A stretch of DNA of 35,613 nt from a virus: positions 1 to 35,613 of IMG/VR virus record IMGVR_UViG_3300025910_000024. One strand, given 5' to 3'. Shown in pieces: positions 29,438 through 34,881 of the stretch. The position numbers were made by a program, and so were the translations under genes. The notes under the pieces are model-generated. The model ran no database searches. It saw nothing but the letters and a program-made list of their open reading frames with translations, and was not told the DNA's origin. Position 1 is the first letter of the stretch; each line of letters starts with the position of its first letter.

Positions 29438-29683
29438 TCAGCGCTCCGAGAGCTCGTCGGCGACCTTGCGGATGGCGTCGGCAAAGTACAGCGTGTCGTC
29501 CCATTCGTACTGGACGTTCAGGCGCTCGCAGAGCTCCCGGAGCGCGTCCCTTGCGGCCCGGAGCTCCAGCGTCAGCTTCGCTGCGTTGGCCGCCGTCGGA
29601 GACGACCCGAGCCGCCCCATGCAGTGGTGGAGCATGGCGTCGTAAGCCGCCCTGTTCCCCTTCATCCAGTCGCTCTCGCTCAT
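29438..29683 (-). CDS. Small hypothetical protein
   Basis: An 81-residue helical protein (ATG 29683, ATGA overlap) containing DWMKGNRAAYDAMLHHCMG and a long helix LTLELRAARDALRELCERLN. No domain is recognised. It is the last of three coupled minus-strand genes between the tRNA-like element and the ribbon-helix-helix gene. Confidence 0.5.
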   Translation of the reverse strand: MSESDWMKGNRAAYDAMLHHCMGRLGSSPTAANAAKLTLELRAARDALRELCERLNVQYEWDDTLYFADAIRKVADELSER

Positions 29684-29925
29684 GGCTTCGGCCCTACCGG
29701 GTAGCTCGTGTTGCCCATGACGGTCGCCCACGCCTGCTTCTCCTCCTCGGTCTGCGACTCCCACCAGACGCGCAGGCAGTTCTTGTAGGCCTCGTCGGAC
29801 TCGCGAGCGGCCTCGAGAGCAGCGACGATCGCTTGCAGGTCCGCCTTCAATGACTCCGGGGGCGGCTCAGGCCACCGAGACAGCCAGAACAGCGCCTTCC
29901 CCAGCAGCTCTTGGTCGGGGCTCAC
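29680..29925 (-). CDS. Small hypothetical protein
   Basis: This 81-residue protein starts at GTG 29925 (GTGA overlap). It has a helix LLGKALFWLSRWPEP and another at PESLKADLQAIVAALEAA, and a C-terminal segment VWWESQTEEEKQAWATVMGN. I recognise no family. The longer frame to 30066 is Arg/Pro-rich and not favoured. Confidence 0.5.
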   Translation of the reverse strand: MSPDQELLGKALFWLSRWPEPPPESLKADLQAIVAALEAARESDEAYKNCLRVWWESQTEEEKQAWATVMGNTSYPVGPKP

Positions 29926-30143
29926 GACTGCGTCCTCAGGGCTTCGATGCGGTAGTGGCAGAGCGCCATCGTGGCCAGCGGCGCGGGCTCGCGCTTCAGC
30001 CTCTCCGCCCATGCAGCTGGGCCGCCACGCGGGTCCTTCATCATCTCCGCGTGCAGTTGCTCCCATGGCAACCCGGCCTTCTTCGAAGCGAACGCCTCGA
30101 GCGCGAGGGCCTCTTCCAAGCTCATCTCATCGATTGGCTTCAT
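29922..30143 (-). CDS. Small hypothetical protein
   Basis: A 73-residue acidic-to-basic helical protein (MKPIDEMSLEEALALEAFAS, then KKAGLPWEQLHAEMMKDPRG). ATG 30143 has a clear ribosome site (GGAGGAGC), and it heads a run of three coupled minus-strand genes. It is preceded by a structured leader, the tRNA-like element at 30155-30221. No function is assigned. Confidence 0.5.
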   Translation of the reverse strand: MKPIDEMSLEEALALEAFASKKAGLPWEQLHAEMMKDPRGGPAAWAERLKREPAPLATMALCHYRIEALRTQS

Positions 30144-30154
30144 GCTCCTCCAAG

Positions 30155-30221
30155 GTGCGCCAGCGGCCCTGGGACTCGAACCCTAGCATCCGGTCAGCCG
30201 ATGCCCATCGGCGTAGCCGCC
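30155..30221 (-). ncRNA. tRNA-like element lacking an anticodon arm
   Basis: On the minus strand GGCGGCT can pair with GGCCGCT (7 pairs with two wobbles). Inside lie a hairpin GCCG/CGGC with an ATGGGCAT loop in the D-arm position and a GGG-TTCGAGT-CCC arm with the conserved TTCGA loop of a T-arm. Between them only TGACCGGATGCTA remains, too little for an anticodon arm. It could be a tRNA remnant, a partial tRNA at an attachment site, or a structured leader of the gene at 29922-30143. Confidence 0.4.
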
Positions 30222-30252
30222 AGCGCGCTCATCCAGGTAGCACCATGTATGC

Positions 30253-30471
30253 CTAAGGTCCCGGGTCCGGACCACCGCACAGCTCCGAGCGACGCGGGGT
30301 CGGCAGTTTGGAGCAGGCATCGCAGAGCAGGCGGTGCCACGTCTCCCCATCCGCGTAGTAGGTGACCACCCGCCGCAGAATCGCCGGAGACGGGCAGCGG
30401 TCGCAGGCAACCCCGTCCTGGCTGGGGATGAAGACATCGGCGATGGCTGCCTCTTCGGTCGAGAGCTTCAT
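30253..30471 (-). CDS. Small Zn-ribbon protein
   Basis: A 72-residue protein with two Cys pairs, ACDRCPSPAIL and LLCDACSKLP (C-x2-C ... C-x2-C) with about 26 residues between them, a typical zinc ribbon. Between the pairs is a beta-strand rich stretch ILRRVVTYYADGETWH. ATG 30471 lacks a good ribosome site. It diverges from the operator-rich control region, so it may be one of the early leftward genes. The function is unknown. Confidence 0.55.
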   Translation of the reverse strand: MKLSTEEAAIADVFIPSQDGVACDRCPSPAILRRVVTYYADGETWHRLLCDACSKLPTPRRSELCGGPDPGP

Positions 30472-30764
30472 GGTATCCGTGTGTGCATCTATCGTACCAT
30501 TAGGGTCCCAATCGGGAGAAAATGTAGGCAGCAATCCACTTCGCCCCGGCACCCCCCTGCTCCCCCCTTTCCCGTCGGCGGCAGTGGGGGTCTGGTAGGT
30601 GGCGGCCAGCCGAGCTCGCGCTTGCTCGAGCAGCCAGCCAGCGCTAAGCCTACAGCCCCAGAGGAGACGGCCGATAGCCTGCAACCTAGCGTATCTATTA
30701 GCCTACCCTGGATTCGCAGCGCAGGGGTGACTGGCTGCATGGGGGAAGGAAGCAGGCCTTGGGC

Positions 30765-30782
30765 TGTGAACGCCTGTTCACA
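30765..30782. promoter_or_regulatory. Operator 1 (TGTGAAC-N4-GTTCACA)
   Basis: A perfect 7-base inverted repeat with a 4-base spacer (GCCT). It is identical in arms and spacing to operator 2. The core GAAC-N4-GTTC is that of the LexA (Cheo) box of Gram-positive bacteria, so the binder could be LexA or a phage repressor with similar specificity. Confidence 0.65.
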
Positions 30783-30814
30783 CGTCGCGCTCCCGCTGCT
30801 GTGCCACCTTATAC

Positions 30815-30832
30815 TGTGAACGCTGGTTCACA
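30815..30832. promoter_or_regulatory. Operator 2 (TGTGAAC-N4-GTTCACA)
   Basis: A second perfect copy, spacer GCTG, exactly 50 bases from operator 1 centre to centre. TATACT, close to a -10 box, overlaps its left end (30810-30815), so a bound protein would block that promoter if it is used. Confidence 0.65.
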
Positions 30833-30941
30833 CCTGCCGCTACCGTGTTCGGCTGGCCCTCCGCTTGCTGTGGGAGACTGGGCCGGATGTCTGCTGCGGA
30901 GGTGGTAGGTCACCAGAGGCACAGGCGCTAGCTGGCTGTCA

Positions 30942-30959
30942 AGAGAACAGTTGTTCACA
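30942..30959. promoter_or_regulatory. Operator 3 (imperfect copy)
   Basis: AGAGAAC-AGTT-GTTCACA has the same spacing with two changed bases in the left arm. It lies 10 to 28 bases before the start of the WhiB-like gene at 30970/30979, so it would directly cover the expected promoter or leader of that gene. Confidence 0.55.
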
Positions 30960-30969
30960 GTAGGGATAG

Positions 30970-31263
30970 GTGCATGAGATGACGGAGCAAAGAAAGGCTG
31001 ACGCGCGTGTCAGTGACACCGGTGTCAGTTGCAGAGACCACCTGTGGAGGGAGGACTGGCGGCACGAGAACGAGGACCGCATCCGCGTTCGGCAGAGCTG
31101 CCTGACGTGCCCTGTCTACCGCTACGGCTGCTTCTCCAAGCGGCCCGACGACCCCTCTTGGGGCAGGCCAGCCTTTCGGTGGAACTACTCGTCCGAGAGG
31201 CGCCTCGGGCCGGGAGAGCAGCTCGGATCAGGCCCGCCAGGTGCCAAGAAGGCCCGCCCGTGA
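30970..31263 (+). CDS. WhiB-like four-Cys protein (weak)
   Basis: A protein of up to 97 residues. Two starts are possible: GTG 30970 (with AGGGATAG before it) or ATG 30979 (94 residues). Counting from the latter, the Cys are at 18, 41, 44 and 51: C-x22-C-x2-C-x6-C, with CLTCPVYRYGC as the core. WhiB-like proteins bind a [4Fe-4S] cluster through C-x(n)-C-x2-C-x5-C and often read CPVR-x-x-C, so the resemblance is close but the last spacing is one residue longer and the GVWGG turn is absent. A redox or DNA-binding role is only a suggestion. It is placed right after operator 3. Confidence 0.5.
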   Translation: MHEMTEQRKADARVSDTGVSCRDHLWREDWRHENEDRIRVRQSCLTCPVYRYGCFSKRPDDPSWGRPAFRWNYSSERRLGPGEQLGSGPPGAKKARP

Positions 31264-31410
31264 CCGCTCGCTACTTCTTGCGTGGCACTGACAGGAATGT
31301 CGCGGTTGGCTTGCGAAGCTCAAGTGCCCGTTGTTGCTCAGAATGAAGCAGATGAGCTCGCCATCGAGGCCTCGGACCATGACACCGATGTCGCGGTCAA
31401 ACACGCCCAT
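31228..31410 (-). CDS. Possible small minus-strand gene
   Basis: Starting at ATG 31410, 60 residues read MGVFDRDIGVMVRGLDGELI then CFILSNNGHLSFASQPRH, which has a natural-looking composition, followed by a less convincing Arg/Ser-rich end. There is no ribosome site, and it overlaps the end of the plus-strand WhiB-like gene. The composition is the only reason to list it. The alternative is non-coding sequence between 31264 and 31498. Confidence 0.3.
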   Translation of the reverse strand: MGVFDRDIGVMVRGLDGELICFILSNNGHLSFASQPRHSCQCHARSSERSRAGLLGTWRA

Positions 31411-31457
31411 CGTGGCGCTTAGCCTAGGCTCGTGACCAGCTTTCGCTAGGTTAGCTG

Positions 31458-31486
31458 TGCTACTGTAGCATGGCATAACAGTAGCA
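31458..31486. promoter_or_regulatory. GTAGCA repeats before an exported-protein gene
   Basis: A perfect palindrome TGCTAC-T-GTAGCA (31458-31470) is followed 16 bases on by a further GTAGCA (31481-31486). The last one lies 12 bases before ATG 31499. GTAGC half-sites also occur in the inverted repeat at 28556-28577, so the same protein could bind both. A flanking inverted repeat CTTAGCCTA/TAGGCTAAG encloses the region (31418-31426 and 31488-31496). Confidence 0.5.
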
Positions 31487-31498
31487 TTAGGCTAAGGC

Positions 31499-31750
31499 AT
31501 GAAGACGCTGACCGCAACACTGATTCTCGCCTCTCTCGCTCTCGTGGGCACTGCCGCTGCCAAGCCCCGCAAGGCCGCTAAGCCCGTCATGTGCGTCGAT
31601 TACGCCATCGTGGTGGACGCTGCAGCCCAGGAGACTGTGGCCGTCTGTTACGACAAGCATGTCGAGGGTGGGCTCACGTTGTGGACCTGGAAAGAGGTCA
31701 CGCTCGCGAGCTCGGCTGGCCCCGTCGCTGTCGTCGTTGGATACCGCTGA
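31499..31750 (+). CDS. Small exported protein A
   Basis: This 83-residue protein has a clear signal peptide (MKTLTATLILASLALVGTAAA, cleavage near AAA-KPRK) and a short mature part of about 60 residues with two Cys in MCVDYAIVVD and AVCYDKHVEG, likely a disulfide. The mature part is beta-rich. It resembles the product at 32146-32409 in layout: signal peptide, Lys-rich start, VMC/VVC, then CYD/CLDN and a V-rich end. A periplasmic or surface role such as exclusion or host-cell modulation is possible. ATG 31499 has GGCTAAGG right upstream. Confidence 0.6.
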   Translation: MKTLTATLILASLALVGTAAAKPRKAAKPVMCVDYAIVVDAAAQETVAVCYDKHVEGGLTLWTWKEVTLASSAGPVAVVVGYR

Positions 31751-31757
31751 AAGGAGC

Positions 31758-32055
31758 ATGACCATGAGCACGACCATTCATTCGCAACTGGCAGGCGGGC
31801 AGCAAGTGTGGGTCCCCGACGTGCGGCTGACGGAGCTCCGCGCGGGGGGACGAAGTGCACGCGACGTGTGGCTTCCCTCACTCCCTCACGGTTCTCCGCG
31901 ATCGCGTGGCCATTGGATGGGTCAACGTCGATACCCTCGGCTACGGCAACGCCAAGACCTTCACCGCCGACCATGGCTCGTTCGCGACCGTTCTCCTCGT
32001 CGACCGCGCCGGCCCCGCGAACCCGTACGTACTCGGGACGCCCGGCGAATTCTAG
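31758..32055 (+). pseudogene. Frameshifted gene for a small protein
   Basis: Reading starts at ATG 31758 (or 31764) with AAGGAGC before it: MTMSTTIHSQLAGGQQVWVP, then DVRLTELRAGG. Then at a run of six G (about 31844-31849) the sensible coding frame jumps by +1 and continues HATCGFPHSLTVLRDRVAIG to NPYVLGTPGEF. The original frame turns Arg-rich, so it is a shadow. This can be a sequencing or assembly error in a homopolymer, a real mutation, or a programmed shift. A GTG at 31855 could also start the second part on its own. The mature protein would be about 98 residues. Confidence 0.5.
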
Positions 32056-32145
32056 ACTTCACCCGCGCACGCTCGGCTTGGCCGCTCCACCGCCTCGCAA
32101 GAAAGAACGGCCGCCTCTCACGCAACACCGAAAGGAACCAACACC

Positions 32146-32409
32146 ATGAAACGCATCTCGATCGCTCTCGCTCTCATCATCTCCGGCCTCATGTTCGCTA
32201 GCCTCGTGCATGCCAAGGAAAAGAAGGCCGTCGTCTGCGCCGCGTGGCTGCCCTACGCCACGATGCGCACCGACGTGAAGGACGCCCCCAAGATGTGGCT
32301 GTGCCTGGACAACGAGGACAAGCCCTACGCCATGGTCAACGTCCAGCTTGTGACCCGCAAGGACAAGGACGGCAACACCGTGAACCTCGCAGTCGGAGAC
32401 AAGCTCTAA
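32146..32409 (+). CDS. Small exported protein B
   Basis: An 87-residue protein with a signal peptide (MKRISIALALIISGLMFASL, ending VHA-KEKK) and a mature part with VVCAAWLPYATMR, then WLCLDNEDKPYAM and VQLVTRKDKDG. The Cys spacing and flow match exported protein A, so they are likely diverged copies. The stop codon overlaps the next ATG (TAATG), implying co-expression with the 32409-32597 gene. The function is unknown. Confidence 0.6.
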   Translation: MKRISIALALIISGLMFASLVHAKEKKAVVCAAWLPYATMRTDVKDAPKMWLCLDNEDKPYAMVNVQLVTRKDKDGNTVNLAVGDKL

Positions 32410-32597
32410 TGCGTCGCGACTTCCTGTGCCAGGTCGTCGAGCCGAGCGGCCCATACAGCGACTCCTACCGTTTCGTCGTGTGCCCGGAGTTGCGGGAAGA
32501 GCTGGTCAGCTCGCTGACCCGCATCGCTGATTCGCTCCCGCTCGGCACGCGAGTATGGGTCACGATCGAGACGGGAAGGCCTGACTCGGAGCGTTAA
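32409..32597 (+). CDS. Small hypothetical protein
   Basis: A 62-residue protein, MRRDFLCQVVEPSGPYSDSY then RFVVCPELREELVSSLTRIA, mixed alpha/beta, without a signal peptide. It is translated through the TAATG overlap with exported protein B. No domain is recognised. Confidence 0.5.
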   Translation: MRRDFLCQVVEPSGPYSDSYRFVVCPELREELVSSLTRIADSLPLGTRVWVTIETGRPDSER

Positions 32598-32663
32598 CCA
32601 CGCAAGCCTGCCTCGCTCTTGAGGGAACGGGGCAAGCTTCTGTCGCTAACCTGAGGAGAACCC

Positions 32664-32861
32664 ATGAAGCTCATCGAAGGCGTTGCCTACTACCAGTTCT
32701 TGGTCCGCTACACGCTCGCCGACGGGCGCCGGCGCCGCATGGTCCGCTGGTCGCCTGGTGCGCCGTGGGTCTACGAAGAGGTCGGCCGTGAGCTCGTGGA
32801 CCGGTTCGGTGTGACCGGCATTCGCGAGCGCAGCGTCACGCTGACTCAGGTGGGCGCGTGA
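32664..32861 (+). CDS. Small basic beta-rich protein
   Basis: This 65-residue protein has the sequence YYQFLVRYTLADGRRRRMVR then WSPGAPWVYEEVGRELVDRF, a short beta-sheet with a helix, and overlaps the SLOG gene by four bases (GTGA). TGAGGAGAACCC provides a good ribosome site. It could be a partner of the SLOG protein because of the coupled start, though this is only by position. No domain is recognised. Confidence 0.5.
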   Translation: MKLIEGVAYYQFLVRYTLADGRRRRMVRWSPGAPWVYEEVGRELVDRFGVTGIRERSVTLTQVGA

Positions 32862-33205
32862 GGCTCATCGTGTGCGGCGGGCGCGCCTTCACCAACGAGA
32901 GGCTTCTGCGGGACACGCTGAATCGAATGATGCCAGAGGTCGACCACGTCATCGTCGGAGGCGCCAAAGGGGCCGACGAGCTGGCCGAGAAGTGGGCCCG
33001 CGGTCGAGCTATCCCCGTCACCGTCTACACGGCCGATTGGCTATTCCACGGGAAAGCGGCCGGGCCACTGCGAAACATCCGGATGCTCACAGATGGCAGG
33101 CCCGACAAGGTCGTTGCATTCCCTGGTGGGCGCGGCACCGCTCACATGGTGAAGATCGCGAAAGACGCCGGCATTGCCGTAGTCGAGATTGCCCATGACC
33201 CGTGA
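32858..33205 (+). CDS. SLOG/DUF2493-family protein
   Basis: A 115-residue Rossmann-like protein. The pattern is LIVCGGRAFTNE at the N-terminus, then VIVGGAKGADELAEKWA at about 31-47, then RNIRMLTDGRPDKVVAFPGG and a final GTAHMVKIAKDAGIAVVEI. This order is that of DUF2493 (YspA-like, SLOG superfamily), which is thought to bind nucleotide-related ligands and occurs in phages and in conflict systems. Start GTG 32858 overlaps the preceding stop (GTGA). It probably senses or processes a nucleotide signal; the reaction is unknown. Confidence 0.8.
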   Translation: MRLIVCGGRAFTNERLLRDTLNRMMPEVDHVIVGGAKGADELAEKWARGRAIPVTVYTADWLFHGKAAGPLRNIRMLTDGRPDKVVAFPGGRGTAHMVKIAKDAGIAVVEIAHDP

Positions 33206-33737
33206 CGAGCTCGAAAAGCGCGCGGCCGCTCTCGGCGTGAAGCCTCAAACCTTGCGCATGCGCCTCTACCGTGACGCACAGCGGCAGAAGGCCAAGAGCT
33301 ACGCCGAGCCCGCCTTCGAGACCTTCGGCCTCAGGCTTACGCCGGCGTTCGCTTCGCAGGTGAAGGATGCCCGCAAGAAGCTCGAAGCCGTGGCCTTGCG
33401 CGTTGGCGGCGCCAGGGTCGAGCTGGAGCGCCTTCTACGCGGCAAGCTTCCCGCGCCCGTGAAGCAGCTCGATCACCTCGTAGCGCTGTGCCTGGGCCTG
33501 GAGGCGCGCATCGCGGATGCTATGCCTCGCTCCCTTTGCCCATACTGCAAGGGCATCGACCAGATCCAAGGCGATTGCCGGGGCTGTGCAGGGACAGGCC
33601 TCGCGTCTGTGGCGCAGTTTAACGGCGCACCGCGTCGGCTCAAGGGCGCCCCAGTCGTCGTCTGCGAGGGCAAGGAGACGCCCATCGACGACTTCAGCAT
33701 CCCGCATCGCCCTGGACCTCTCGGGGAGCCTGAATAG
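33195..33737 (+). CDS. HTH-like N-terminus plus DnaJ-type Zn finger
   Basis: This protein of 180 residues overlaps the SLOG gene by 11 bases. Residues 1-30 (TRDELEKRAAALGVKPQTLR, MRLYRDAQRQ) look like a helix-turn-helix. The middle is helical and basic. At about 111-133 there is CPYCKGIDQIQGDCRGCAGT, a DnaJ-type Zn finger with C-x2-C and C-x2-C-x-G. It could be a regulator or an anti-host factor. ATG 33195 is used because TTG 33189 is weaker. It ends 20 bases before a convergent minus-strand gene. Confidence 0.6.
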   Translation: MTRDELEKRAAALGVKPQTLRMRLYRDAQRQKAKSYAEPAFETFGLRLTPAFASQVKDARKKLEAVALRVGGARVELERLLRGKLPAPVKQLDHLVALCLGLEARIADAMPRSLCPYCKGIDQIQGDCRGCAGTGLASVAQFNGAPRRLKGAPVVVCEGKETPIDDFSIPHRPGPLGEPE

Positions 33738-33757
33738 GCATTCCTCGCGGGGTGCGA

Positions 33758-33886
33758 CTAGCTATCGATCACGTCCCGATACGTCATCGACTTGCCGCAC
33801 CGCAGACAGCGCGGGTTGCGCGTGTTGAGGTCGACCCGCGGCCAGCGGTGACCGATGAGCCAGCAGAGGAAGCGGCGGAGCGTCAC
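33758..33886 (-). CDS. 42-residue Zn-binding protein
   Basis: A gene below common length thresholds: GTG 33886 to TAG, MTLRRFLCWLIGHRWPRVDL then NTRNPRCLRCGKSMTYRDVI. It has a Trp/Leu-rich start and RCLRCGK, a C-x2-C that with Cys 8 and His 13 could bind Zn. The start overlaps the previous stop (GTGA). This composition and coupling make it a real gene. Similar tiny proteins are common in phages and of unknown function. Confidence 0.6.
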   Translation of the reverse strand: MTLRRFLCWLIGHRWPRVDLNTRNPRCLRCGKSMTYRDVIDS

Positions 33887-33993
33887 GGCGGGCCCCAGGC
33901 TTGGCCGTAGCCCCCGCCGAATCCGCCAACCTCGCAGCGGTCGCCGCCGCCGATGGCGACGATGGCTGCCGGCGAGACGAGGCGCGCGGTCAT
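33883..33993 (-). CDS. 36-residue Gly-rich peptide
   Basis: ATG 33993 overlaps the stop of the gene before it (ATGA) and its own stop overlaps the start of the next gene (GTGA). The product is MTARLVSPAAIVAIGGGDRC then EVGGFGGGYGQAWGPP, Gly-rich with one Cys. The doubly coupled position is the main evidence. No function can be assigned. Confidence 0.5.
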   Translation of the reverse strand: MTARLVSPAAIVAIGGGDRCEVGGFGGGYGQAWGPP

Positions 33994-34181
33994 TCGTCGT
34001 TGTTGCATTGGCATGACCCCAACGTCGGCTGTTCTGCCCCGCACCAACAACACCACGACACCTTGAGAGCGCTGAAGAGCCGCGCCCGTTGCTCGTCGTC
34101 GAGGACGCGCATGAGCGTTACCGCGCAGGCTACGACCCTGCGGAACGATGCCTCGTCGAACTCGAAGCCGGGGATGCTCAC
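33990..34181 (-). CDS. Small Cys-rich protein
   Basis: A 63-residue protein from GTG 34181 (GTGA overlap). The first half is helical (SFRRVVACAVTLMRVLDDEQ), the C-terminal part has CCWCGAEQPTLGSCQC, five Cys in 16 residues that probably bind Zn. The upstream open frame to 34286 is Arg-rich and not used. The function is unknown. Confidence 0.55.
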   Translation of the reverse strand: MSIPGFEFDEASFRRVVACAVTLMRVLDDEQRARLFSALKVSWCCWCGAEQPTLGSCQCNNDE

Positions 34182-34336
34182 GACGCCTTCCTCCCCGCCA
34201 TCTCTGCCAGCGCGACCTTGTGCCCTGCGCTCTTCTCGTGTGCTGCCCTGGCGCGATCGGCTACGACCTTCGCGCAGAGCAGGCACACGACGTTGCGATC
34301 GTTGAGGCGCTGGAACGGCAGGCGGGTGGGTTGCAT
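34178..34336 (-). CDS. Small C2H2 Zn-finger protein
   Basis: A 52-residue protein from ATG 34336 (GAGGCGACG upstream). It contains CLLCAKVVADRARAAHEKSA followed by GH: C-x2-C-x12-H-x5-H, a single C2H2-type finger. Such single-finger phage proteins may bind nucleic acid or protein. It lies 7 bases after the SSB-like gene and overlaps the next gene. Confidence 0.6.
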   Translation of the reverse strand: MQPTRLPFQRLNDRNVVCLLCAKVVADRARAAHEKSAGHKVALAEMAGRKAS

Positions 34337-34343
34337 CGTCGCC

Positions 34344-34880
34344 TCAGAACGGGATGTCGTCATTGCCCATGTCGTGGTCGTTAGAGAAGTCGCCATCTCG
34401 GGCAGGCTCTCTGGCGGGCCGCGGCGTTGCTTTGCTCTTCGGGCGCGGTTTGCTCGACTCGGTCTTCGTGCCAGATGCGTTGCGGAAGGCGATGACGTCG
34501 CCCTTCATGGTCGCCGCGAACGCCTTTGCCTCAGCCTCCGTCATCGGGTTGGCGAGGCCGGCGCCGCCTAAAGGGTAGACGCCCTTGACCTTCAGCGAGA
34601 GCTTGCCCTCGTACTCCTCCTCGGCGACGAGTACGCGGACTTCGTTCTTCTCGATGCCGGCGAGGTTCGACAAGTCGTCGCCCTCCCACCCGAGCGTTCG
34701 CAGCGTGCGGAAAGCGAACTCTTTCGCCTTCTCGCTGAAGTAGCCGTACCAGGTGATTCGCTCGCCCTGGCAGTTCTCCTCGACCACCACAAGCTCCACA
34801 CCGAGTTGAGGCGCGCCGGTCTTCGTCTTGCCGAGTCCGCCAGCAACCGCCTTCATCGTGTAATACTGTCCGCTTTCCAT
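34344..34880 (-). CDS. Putative single-stranded DNA-binding protein
   Basis: A 178-residue protein. The N-terminal two thirds are beta-rich (KTGAPQLGVELVVVEENCQG, ITWYGYFSEKAKEFAFRTLR, NEVRVLVAEEEYEGKLSLKV). A Lys/Pro/Arg-rich linker (SKPRPKSKATPRPAREPARD) and the C-terminal tail GNDDIPF, the tip found in SSB proteins (D-D-D-I-P-F), follow. It may coat ssDNA in replication or recombination together with the ATPase encoded directly upstream. Phage DUF669-like proteins share this layout. ATG 34880 has AAAGGACGG upstream. Confidence 0.65.
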   Translation of the reverse strand: MESGQYYTMKAVAGGLGKTKTGAPQLGVELVVVEENCQGERITWYGYFSEKAKEFAFRTLRTLGWEGDDLSNLAGIEKNEVRVLVAEEEYEGKLSLKVKGVYPLGGAGLANPMTEAEAKAFAATMKGDVIAFRNASGTKTESSKPRPKSKATPRPAREPARDGDFSNDHDMGNDDIPF

Positions 34881-34881
34881 T

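Larger units (their letters stand above)
30472..30969. other. Non-coding control region
   Basis: About 500 bases between a leftward and a rightward gene contain no convincing gene. They hold three operator repeats (30765-30782, 30815-30832, 30942-30959), a copy of TTAGCCTA (30698-30705) and a G-rich stretch on the minus strand with two G6 tracts and a G4 tract (about 30542-30566). They also contain TATACT overlapping the second operator. It has the layout of a phage regulatory switch region. Confidence 0.6.

Noticed and set aside
30155-30221. Complete functional tRNA
   Set aside because: No anticodon arm fits and a mismatch remains in the T-stem; kept only as a tRNA-like element.
30739-30819. 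26-codon plus-strand frame beginning ATGGGGGAAGG across operators 1 and 2
   Set aside because: It runs through both operator palindromes, has no ribosome site and the composition is unremarkable.
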